Below, in pieces: positions 7,827-14,943 of a stretch of DNA of 32,155 nucleotides. The notes beneath the pieces were generated by a model. It had not been told where the DNA came from. It worked only from the letters and a program-made list of their open reading frames with translations, and searched no databases. Source of the DNA: JAWPMV01 sp038527215 (GTDB lineage Bacteria > Bacteroidota > Bacteroidia > J057); contig JBCBGC010000091.1 in the NCBI GenBank assembly GCA_038527215.1, forward strand, positions 1 to 32,155, read 5' to 3'. Position numbers and translations under genes: made by a program. Numbering within the stretch: position 1 is the stretch's first letter; the number at the start of each line of letters is the position of its first letter.

Positions 7827-8543
7827 ATGAAAGCCATGATTTTTGCAGCTGGTTTAGGCACGCGCCTTCGCCCCTTGACCAATGATCGACCCAAGGCTCT
7901 GGTGGAAGTGGCAGGTAAAAGCTTGCTCGAATGGACCATCCTGAAATTAAAGGCAGCTGGCTATGAGGAGTTCGTGGTGAATGTGCATCACTTCGCTGAT
8001 AAAGTGATTGAGCATTTGCAGGGCGAGCAGTTTGCTGAGCTAAATATTCAGATTTCGGACGAAAGAGAATTTTTGTTGGAGACCGGGGGCGGCTTGCAAA
8101 AAGCCCGGCCGCTGCTTCAGGATAAGGCCGGCATCCTGATCCACAACGTCGATATTTTTTCTGACCTTGACTTAGCCGAATTTCGAAACCAACATGAAGC
8201 TTCCGGTGCCATTGCCTCCCTGGCTATCACCGATCGGAAGACCTCTCGTTACTTGCTTTTTGATCGGGAGAATTTTTTATGTGGCTGGGAAAATGTGAAG
8301 ACCGGAGAAATCAAATGGGTAAAAGACCCGCAAGATGATGCCCGGCGCATGGCTTTTAGTGGGATTCACCTGGTCTCCCAGGACTTGTTGGATCTCATGA
8401 AAAAAGTAGGGAAATATTCCATCATCGACGTATATCTTAAATGGGCTACCGCATATCCCATTCTGGGGATTGAGCATCAGGCTGAGCGTTGGCTGGATGT
8501 TGGCAAACCAGAGAATTTGGCCCGAGCCACCGAATTTATTTAA
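7827..8543 (+). CDS. murU: MurU-like sugar-1-phosphate nucleotidyltransferase
   Basis: A 238-aa GT-A-fold nucleotidyltransferase. The N-terminal pyrophosphorylase motif FAAGLGTRLRPLTNDRPKALV (residues 6-26) binds the nucleotide, with the lysine of RPKAL contacting phosphate. LLETGGGL near residue 88 and IHNVDIF near 109 (metal-binding Asp) are typical of MurU, which makes UDP-MurNAc from MurNAc-1-phosphate and UTP in peptidoglycan recycling. ATG 7827 is 5 bp after the upstream stop, so the two genes form an operon and probably act in sequence: kinase makes sugar-1-phosphate, this enzyme makes the nucleotide sugar. Related mannose-1-phosphate guanylyltransferases look similar; the neighbour is what favours MurU. 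Confidence 0.85.
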   Translation: MKAMIFAAGLGTRLRPLTNDRPKALVEVAGKSLLEWTILKLKAAGYEEFVVNVHHFADKVIEHLQGEQFAELNIQISDEREFLLETGGGLQKARPLLQDKAGILIHNVDIFSDLDLAEFRNQHEASGAIASLAITDRKTSRYLLFDRENFLCGWENVKTGEIKWVKDPQDDARRMAFSGIHLVSQDLLDLMKKVGKYSIIDVYLKWATAYPILGIEHQAERWLDVGKPENLARATEFI

Positions 8544-8566
8544 GATCATTTTTTCACTCCCATCCC

Positions 8567-9073
8567 ATGAAAAGCATATTCCCGAAAGCAGTTGGCTACC
8601 TGGCCGTGATGTTAATCGCCAGTTTGGGCTGTAACCAGGCCCCGGTAGAAATAGACCTCGGAGCAGAATTAGCCGGAACTTACCTCGGCCGCCTCACGCT
8701 TCAGGCCGGATCTAATCAGGCGACAGATGTAGAGGGACAAAAAATCGAAATTACCCGACTGGATAATTCCCGGATGTTGTTGCGGGCGATCACTTACCCG
8801 GACAGTAGTCCCTTAGATACTTTGAGCATCGAAGCTGATCTCACCCCTACTCCATTTGGTTTCATCCAAACCGAAGGTGCCATGCTAACCTTCAAGCCTG
8901 TATCTTTCTCTGGGGGCACTTTGAATGGAACTCCATACTCTATTTCTGGGGGTGGGACCAAAGAAGCACATGGCGCTTATAATCGAAATACCCAAGAGTT
9001 GGTTTTTGCGGTAGAAATCCTGGAAGGAAGTGAAGCAGATTACGAACTCTTCGTAGGGACAAAAGAGGACTGA
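8567..9073 (+). CDS. Small predicted lipoprotein, function unknown
   Basis: A 168-aa protein with a lipoprotein signal: MKSIFPKAVGYLAVMLIASL then GC, the lipobox cysteine being residue 22. The mature part is acidic, with alternating short hydrophobic stretches (YLGRLTL, KIEITRL, MLLRAI), which suggests a beta-rich fold of lipocalin-like or beta-sandwich type, likely anchored in the outer or inner membrane facing the periplasm. I recognise no family. ATG 8567 is chosen because it gives a complete signal peptide, whereas longer readings overlap the preceding gene. It lies 23 bp after the MurU-like gene and may be the third gene of that operon. No terminator is evident after it. Confidence 0.82.
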   Translation: MKSIFPKAVGYLAVMLIASLGCNQAPVEIDLGAELAGTYLGRLTLQAGSNQATDVEGQKIEITRLDNSRMLLRAITYPDSSPLDTLSIEADLTPTPFGFIQTEGAMLTFKPVSFSGGTLNGTPYSISGGGTKEAHGAYNRNTQELVFAVEILEGSEADYELFVGTKED

Positions 9074-9619
9074 TTTTTTAGCCTAGTCTCCATTTTTTTC
9101 ACCTCAGAAATCATCCCCATCTACCACTCATCCCCTTTGCAGTTTGCAATAAACGAATCCGGGCTTACTATTTTTCGTGAATAGTCCATCATTCGTATAA
9201 AAAATATGGGGTCAGGAATATTGACTGAAGCTGAAAGGATCATGCATCTAAAAGTCAAGAACCGGGAATCCCTGTGAGGATTTACGCAAGATCGCGATTT
9301 CCGATTAGGTTGAATACCCATTTAGATTATCTCTGTCCCTCCAATCCCATTTTTTGCTTCAAGGCCTCCAGTTTTGGCGCACCGGGCCTGATATTTTCAC
9401 CGTTCGGCCCACTTTTAGCCTTCAGACGTCAGAGAGTGGATTTAAAAGTGCTTTACCGTTAACGAAGCATCCTGTGATTCCAAATATCGGTCAGTTTTTA
9501 TTTTAGCCGATAAATCCCTCATAATGAGATAAATACAATCTTGTATGTCGGAGGAGTTTTTATACCGAATCTCTTTTTTCACCGCCTATAACCGAGCCGA
9601 GAAATGATCGTGGTGGATA

Positions 9620-9656
9620 AGGGTACAGCTGCCGCTATTTTATGCGATTCTCAGGG
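9620..9656. repeat. Dispersed 37-bp bipartite repeat, copy 2
   Basis: AGGGTACAG, 15 bases, GCGATTCTCAGGG: the same blocks and spacing as at 2668-2704. The copy lies ~160 bp before the ATPase gene. The spacer sequences of the two copies differ, so only the outer blocks are conserved. Confidence 0.55.
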
Positions 9657-9674
9657 CTATTTTTGGGAGAAAAC

Positions 9675-9730
9675 GCTGTCCATACTAAAGTGTAGGTAGT
9701 GGGGACAGCCTGAAAAGTGATAATACCTAC
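9675..9730 (+). promoter_or_regulatory. Interleaved inverted repeats, possible RNA pseudoknot leader
   Basis: GCTGTCC (9675-9681) pairs with GGACAGC (9703-9709), and GTAGGTA (9692-9698), inside that loop, pairs with TACCTAC (9724-9730). The interleaved order is that of an H-type pseudoknot or of two mutually exclusive hairpins. It lies 86 bp before the ATPase start codon and could be a leader structure. Two 7-bp matches can arise by chance, so this is tentative. Confidence 0.25.
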
Positions 9731-9816
9731 GGCAAAAACATCTCAAGTCTATAGGATGAAAGTGGATGAATTGGCGAGGATGGGAAATGAAATGTAAATT
9801 GAATGAATAACCTTCA

Positions 9817-12687
9817 ATGGGATTTCCTATGATTGATGCTCCTGCGAGTTCTGCCCAACTACTGGATCGATTTCATCAACAGTTGGATGAACTTAGCGAA
9901 ACATGGATTCAGGACTATCTCTATGTCTTGATCGATAGTTACCGACAATTTGGTCAGGCCATAGAGCGGGTCATGCAAGGTAATTTTGCCAAGATGGATG
10001 TGGCCTTTGAATCAGGGAATAAGCGAGGCTTGCGACAACTCAGTTTTCAGACCCTCGAGGATCTTGAACAGTTACTGGCAGAATTTCATGCCTCTCAGTT
10101 GAATATCATCCGTGAATATATTCAAGTGGGAACCAATAATTGGTTGGTAGGGATAGACCAGCTGATTGAGGCCCAACCGGAAAAAATTCCCCAGGAATAT
10201 ACCGCGGACCAGTTAACACCTACGCCCCTGGATAATCTTCGCCAGCGGCGAATTAAGTCTTATCACCGATTTCGGAAAAATATGTTGGGGCAACCGCCTC
10301 GCATTCAACTGAATTTTCGCTTCCTTCTGGAAGAGGATATCAGGGCGGTTTATTTCCAAAATGTCATTGCCTATTGTCAGGCCATTTGTTTGGCTTCCCA
10401 TGATATTGTGGATCAATATGGTCAGGGGATTCAGCAAAGCCTGCTTGCCTATCAATCACAAGAAGAAAAAGGATCAGAAATTTCTCATCGCGTCCTTATT
10501 GAGCAATACCTAAGCCCGGTACAAAAATTTCTGGATGCGCAGGTTCCCGCCTGGTTAGATTATTTGAAAGAGTTTAACCAGCTATTTATTCAGCGACTGA
10601 AGCTGGAAGTGGTCAATCCCGACATTAATCGCGAAATGCGAACCCAAGGCCAAAAAGGCCTACAGGCCCGGAATATGCTGCGGAACTTTGCTGAAGTATG
10701 GGACCACAATCAGCAATACTATCACCGGGCCTTTGAAACAGATATCAAACTGCTCAAAGTCAATACCCATCTCAATCGATTGGCGGATGACTTGAAAGCC
10801 TCCCTCACTCAACAATATGTTTCGCCTTCAAGGACACATCTCGAGCTCGCCCAAAAGAAGTTGGACCGACTAGGCAAAATGCTGGAGAAGGAATCTCTGG
10901 TCGGGATCGAAAAACTCCACCTGGAAGAAGAAGTCGAACCTGGCTTTGGGGAAGAAAATATCGCAGAAGAAACGGCTACCAGCCTTCGCTTCATCCTGGA
11001 ACAATTACCTGAAAATACCGAGCTATTTGATCCGGGCTCCCTGAAAGAGGTAGGTGCAGGAAATCGCTTGGCCCTGGAAGCTCAACCCGTGGCGCTGAGT
11101 AGCCTCACTACTTTTCTGATTCGCCGCAATTTTATCGCCCCGGTAGAGGATTTGTTGAAGGGTACACCCGATCAGTTCAAGAAAATATTCTATCAGATCC
11201 AATCTGCTATTCGCTTGCTGGCTTTCTCCGTTCAACCCGAAGAAGCCCAACCCAATGCAAAAGAGCCTGACTTCCAAAAAATCAAGAAGGTTTGGCAGAA
11301 AACCTATAAACAGATTCAGGATGCCGAAGCCAAATTAGACGACCTGACGGAGTCGCTATCTGAATCGGTCAATGCTTATGTACAACAAACCCGTCAGGCC
11401 CTATCCGCGCGAACACTCATGGAGCAGGCAGATAGGCTGGAGAGCAATATGCGAGGAGTCGAGCGTTTGGCCGGACTGCGTTGGTTGACGGATCGGGTCC
11501 GCACGCAGGCACGGAAGACCTGGACGCAGGCCAATAATTTATTGGGAAGGACCCGGTCAGAACTGGTGCGTTCGGGATTCGAAAATTCACAAAAAGCGGA
11601 TTTAAACCTATACGCACGGGTTTACAACTTTGTCTATCAGGTCAGCCCGCGTCAGGAAGTGATCCGGCTGTTACCTTTTTATTACACCCAATTATTCGTA
11701 GGAAAGCAAAGTGTAGGCCTGGCGGGACTCACCTTTCGGCAGACTGAAATCCAGCAGGCCGAACAGGGCATCGACCGGATGAAAAGCCGGGTAGGCGGTG
11801 GGCTATTGGTGCTAGGGGAAGCGATGTCGGGCAAAACGGTTTTCAGTGAATACCTGGCCAATGAGCATTTCTCTGGAAAATTATACCGGATTCATCCTCC
11901 TACACAGGGAAGCAGTTCCGCGCAGGTGTTAAAGCAGGCTTTTGAAAAAGCGGTACAGGGAAGAGGAACTTTAGACCAGTTGGTCGATTCTGTTCCTCCT
12001 GGCAGTGTTTTTCTGATCAATGATCTGGAGCTTTGGTGGAAGCGGCGGGAAAAAGGCACGGAAGTGATTCAGCGCCTCAACCGTCTAATCGCAAAATATA
12101 GCCAGGACTATTATTTCATCGTCAATGCGAATCCTTTCGCGTATGGGTTAATTTGCGAATTGAGCGATATCAATCAGCAGTTCATTAGCACCGTTCAATT
12201 AGGCCCTTTGTCTGCCGAGGAATTACAGGAGACCATCATGAACCGGCATTACTCCGGAGGCTTGCAATTGAAATGGGCAGGAAAAAATCAGGATGAGATT
12301 TCTCCCGCCAGATTGGGTCGCCTTTTTCGTCGGTACCTCCTCATATCTCGTGGCAATGTAGGTTACGCCCTACGCCTTTGGCTGAGTAATATTACCGCTG
12401 TCAATCAGCAGGAAATTGAAATTCAGGAGCCACAAGTCCTGGAGTTGCCAGATTTTAGGCGGTTAGACTGGTTGGTTATGTTGGCTCAGTTTGTCCTACA
12501 TAAGCATCTCACCCTGGATCAATTACGAAGGGTATATATCCAAGAACCAGCGGGCAGTGTGCAAGCCTTGCTGGCGGATTTGAAAAAAGCTGGCCTGATC
12601 GAAGAAGTCAACCGGCAAACCTATGGAATCAATCCATACGTATATCCATATTTGGTAAAACGTCTCAGAGCATATCATTTGATTTAA
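9817..12687 (+). CDS. Large P-loop ATPase with C-terminal winged-helix-like region, function unknown
   Basis: A 956-aa, mostly helical, charged protein with no signal peptide or membrane segment, so cytosolic or membrane-associated. About 600 residues of helix-rich, Gln-rich sequence of no family I recognise precede a P-loop NTPase domain: Walker A GEAMSGKT (667-674), Walker B VFLINDLELWW (Asp736) and a sensor-1-like YYFIVNANPF (Asn770). Residues ~890-956 (LVMLAQFVLHKHLTLDQLRR ... LLADLKKAGLIEE) look like a winged helix. The arrangement resembles AAA+/STAND-type ATPases. ATG 9817 is used; MIDAPASS at 9829 is an equal alternative. The stop is 10 bp before the MscS-like gene, so the two are surely co-transcribed and probably work together. 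Confidence 0.85.
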   Translation: MGFPMIDAPASSAQLLDRFHQQLDELSETWIQDYLYVLIDSYRQFGQAIERVMQGNFAKMDVAFESGNKRGLRQLSFQTLEDLEQLLAEFHASQLNIIREYIQVGTNNWLVGIDQLIEAQPEKIPQEYTADQLTPTPLDNLRQRRIKSYHRFRKNMLGQPPRIQLNFRFLLEEDIRAVYFQNVIAYCQAICLASHDIVDQYGQGIQQSLLAYQSQEEKGSEISHRVLIEQYLSPVQKFLDAQVPAWLDYLKEFNQLFIQRLKLEVVNPDINREMRTQGQKGLQARNMLRNFAEVWDHNQQYYHRAFETDIKLLKVNTHLNRLADDLKASLTQQYVSPSRTHLELAQKKLDRLGKMLEKESLVGIEKLHLEEEVEPGFGEENIAEETATSLRFILEQLPENTELFDPGSLKEVGAGNRLALEAQPVALSSLTTFLIRRNFIAPVEDLLKGTPDQFKKIFYQIQSAIRLLAFSVQPEEAQPNAKEPDFQKIKKVWQKTYKQIQDAEAKLDDLTESLSESVNAYVQQTRQALSARTLMEQADRLESNMRGVERLAGLRWLTDRVRTQARKTWTQANNLLGRTRSELVRSGFENSQKADLNLYARVYNFVYQVSPRQEVIRLLPFYYTQLFVGKQSVGLAGLTFRQTEIQQAEQGIDRMKSRVGGGLLVLGEAMSGKTVFSEYLANEHFSGKLYRIHPPTQGSSSAQVLKQAFEKAVQGRGTLDQLVDSVPPGSVFLINDLELWWKRREKGTEVIQRLNRLIAKYSQDYYFIVNANPFAYGLICELSDINQQFISTVQLGPLSAEELQETIMNRHYSGGLQLKWAGKNQDEISPARLGRLFRRYLLISRGNVGYALRLWLSNITAVNQQEIEIQEPQVLELPDFRRLDWLVMLAQFVLHKHLTLDQLRRVYIQEPAGSVQALLADLKKAGLIEEVNRQTYGINPYVYPYLVKRLRAYHLI

Positions 12688-12697
12688 TCAGCATCTT

Positions 12698-13471
12698 ATG
12701 GACCTGGTGCCCAATCCAACGCTTTTTACCTCCTTTTCTCTTTTCCTGTATCTGTTGATGCTGGGATTGCTCATCTATGGGTTTTTCTGGGCAGGCAGGA
12801 GATATCTGATTCCTTTGATGCAAAACCAGGGATGGGGTTGGGTAAAAAAATTCATTCCCAGCTTGGAAGCTTTCGCCTGGCTTTCCTATATGCTGGTGGT
12901 GGTTTTCTACATTCTCCGCGCCAATTTTCAGTTGGGCCTGGTCTTCGTGGTATTGATCATTGCCGGGGGATGGGTGATTTGGAGAGATTTTGTACCGGGC
13001 CTCCTGATTCGTTCCGGAGGAGCCTATCGACCCGGACAGGAAATTTCCTTTGGGGACTTTGAAGGGACCATTCTTAACATGGGTCTATTAGGCGTAGACG
13101 TGGAAATAGCGGATGGCGAAAATCTGCTGATCCCTTACCATAAGTTTTCGGATAAATTAATCCTGAAGAAGAGCCCTTCAGAAAAACTCCGTAGCCATGC
13201 CTTTGAGTTGGAAGTGGTGGCAGAATCAGCTGAAAGTGAAGTGCAAAAACTCATTCGCCAACGGATTCTGAGTTTACCCTGGTCGCTACAGGATCCCTTA
13301 CCCATCATTACCCTCAAGCAAACCCAGGAAGGCCGTTTTGTATATCACATCGTGATATTTTCGGTGCATGATCGATATCTACCCAGGATGAAGGCGATTC
13401 TGGCTTCTTCCTTCCAACTGGAAGAAAAAGCGCGAAAGACCCGCAAAAAGAAAGCTAGCCTGACGGATTAG
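12698..13471 (+). CDS. MscS-like small-conductance channel protein
   Basis: A 257-aa membrane protein. Three hydrophobic helices lie at about residues 12-30, 54-71 and 76-95. They are followed by the segment RPGQEISFGDFEGTILNMGL ending in GENLLIPYHKFSD (about 109-150), which matches the beta domain of MscS channels (F..GD....G.V...I..T.....DG....IPN). The C-terminal part (to ~245) would be the cytoplasmic alpha/beta vestibule, ending in a Lys/Arg-rich tail. It is close to the minimal MscS length. The pore helix has a GG pair (near 88) but not the full Gly/Ala pattern of E. coli MscS, so gating by tension is not certain. It directly follows the large ATPase gene, an unusual partner for a channel, and converges with the antiporter gene, leaving one base between the stops. 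Confidence 0.85.
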   Translation: MDLVPNPTLFTSFSLFLYLLMLGLLIYGFFWAGRRYLIPLMQNQGWGWVKKFIPSLEAFAWLSYMLVVVFYILRANFQLGLVFVVLIIAGGWVIWRDFVPGLLIRSGGAYRPGQEISFGDFEGTILNMGLLGVDVEIADGENLLIPYHKFSDKLILKKSPSEKLRSHAFELEVVAESAESEVQKLIRQRILSLPWSLQDPLPIITLKQTQEGRFVYHIVIFSVHDRYLPRMKAILASSFQLEEKARKTRKKKASLTD

Positions 13472-13472
13472 G

Positions 13473-14795
13473 CTAGGATTGAGAAGGGTATTTCTCTTCT
13501 ACTAAATCGGATTGAAAACCTTCGTAGATTTTTTCAGGTGGGATCACCAGGGCCTCTTGTAAATCATCCCCTTCCGTATTGCGCTTGCGATTCCCCTCTG
13601 CAATCAGGGCAAAAGCCATGATCAGGGAAGTGGCGATGATCACGAACAGCATGATCCCTGAAAAAATCTCTCCGTCTGCCTCAGGTAAGGCCATGGTCTC
13701 CGGAATACTGAAGTACAAAAGGACGGTGATTAAGCCCCGGGGCGCGATGTAAAGCTGTGGAATGATATCGCCACTTCGCTCAAAAATTCTAAAGAGTAAC
13801 CATCTCACCAAATAAATAGAAACCAGGATGGCCAGGCTGATCCCGACTACTTGAAGATTGAGGAGAGAAGCAAGGGAGATGGTCATCCCAAATATCACGA
13901 AGAATAAGGTCCGAATGACAAAAGCTGATTCAGCAGTTACCACATGAAAATCGCCTTCGATCCGGTGGATTTCTTCTTTTTTCAACCATTTAGCCAACCT
14001 ACCCCGGAAGAATAAATGGCTATTACTTAACACCAGTCCAAAGATCAGAATCATGATCAGGGAAGAAAGGTGCATCAGCTTGCCAATCGAATAGAGCAAA
14101 ATCAAGATCGCAATCAACAGGAAGAGTTTGGTGTGCGACTTGATATTTTGGAAAAGGAGGATCAATAAGTAGCTGGCCAATAAGGAAACGCCAATGGTCA
14201 GGACCAGGCCTCCAAAGAAACTCCCTACTTCCGCGCTGCCATTTCCGGTAGACTCCGCCAAGCCCAGGATAAAGTAGAATTGCATAATGCCCAGGATATC
14301 GGAGAAGGTACTTTCATAAATATGAAACTCCTTTTTGGTTTGACTCAGGTTACCGACACTGGGAATGATGATCGCACTGCTGAGAATGGAAAGGGGCGTG
14401 GCATAAAGCATCGCTTCTACCGGTTTTAAATCGGCGATGACGTAAGATAAAATGGCGGCCGCCGCCGTGGTAGAAACCAACAGGCCCAAAAAGGCTACCG
14501 TGAGCGATTTCCAGATAATCGGCAGTTTATCCCGCGTCAGTTCCAGGTCCAGGGCTGCTTCCAGGACAATCATGATCAAGCCGATGACCCCAACGATTTT
14601 CAAGACTTCCATTAACTCTACTTCTGGGAGTCCCAGGTAGTCCATGCCTACATGGAGCAGAATACCCGTGCCTATCAGCATCAAGACTGAAGGGATATTC
14701 GTGCGCTCAGAAAAAGCATTGTAAAGGAAACTGAGAATAATGATGGCCGAAGCCAGGATAATATATGAGTATTCGGATGCCTCGAAAATGTCCAT
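13473..14795 (-). CDS. Cation:proton antiporter (CPA family)
   Basis: A 440-aa inner-membrane protein with 11-13 hydrophobic segments spread over residues 8-410 and a charged C-terminal tail of about 35 residues, matching the Na+/H+ exchanger domain. SERTNIPSVLMLIGTGILL near the start and YESTFSDILGI (159-169) are characteristic; Asp166 after Ser165 takes the place of the Asn-Asp or Asp-Asp pair that binds the cation in CPA members. Only one Asp in this motif favours an electroneutral CPA1-type exchange (inference). The ion (Na+, K+) cannot be read from the sequence. ATG 14793-14795 starts MDIFEASEYSYIILA. It is a single leftward gene, tail to tail with the MscS-like gene. Confidence 0.92.
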   Translation of the reverse strand: MDIFEASEYSYIILASAIIILSFLYNAFSERTNIPSVLMLIGTGILLHVGMDYLGLPEVELMEVLKIVGVIGLIMIVLEAALDLELTRDKLPIIWKSLTVAFLGLLVSTTAAAAILSYVIADLKPVEAMLYATPLSILSSAIIIPSVGNLSQTKKEFHIYESTFSDILGIMQFYFILGLAESTGNGSAEVGSFFGGLVLTIGVSLLASYLLILLFQNIKSHTKLFLLIAILILLYSIGKLMHLSSLIMILIFGLVLSNSHLFFRGRLAKWLKKEEIHRIEGDFHVVTAESAFVIRTLFFVIFGMTISLASLLNLQVVGISLAILVSIYLVRWLLFRIFERSGDIIPQLYIAPRGLITVLLYFSIPETMALPEADGEIFSGIMLFVIIATSLIMAFALIAEGNRKRNTEGDDLQEALVIPPEKIYEGFQSDLVEEKYPSQS

Positions 14796-14943
14796 AGTCA
14801 GATTTTGTTCTCCTCACCCCTAGGGCAGTGCACATGTATGGCATAAGTTACACATTCCCCATCATTTTCTAAATAGGGCCCTTTAAGCCTCCTTTTTCAT
14901 TTTGAGCAGGCCTAATTTGCTAAAACCTTCTTAAATGTACGGA

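Larger units (their letters stand above)
9074..9816. other. Gene-free region, 743 bp
   Basis: No convincing gene is present. Short open frames (for instance 9274-9462 plus and 9121-9321 minus) show no protein-like pattern. A 33-codon minus-strand stretch (9327-9428), containing RPGAPKLEALKQKMGL and ending in a stop, looks more protein-like and may be a gene remnant. The region also holds the second copy of the bipartite repeat (9620-9656) and interleaved inverted repeats (9675-9730) before the ATPase gene. Confidence 0.7.

Noticed and set aside
14897..14906. TCATTTTGAG upstream of the antiporter gene, identical to half of the permease operator
   Set aside because: Only one half-site is present and a 10-base match is expected by chance at a few percent in a window of this size.
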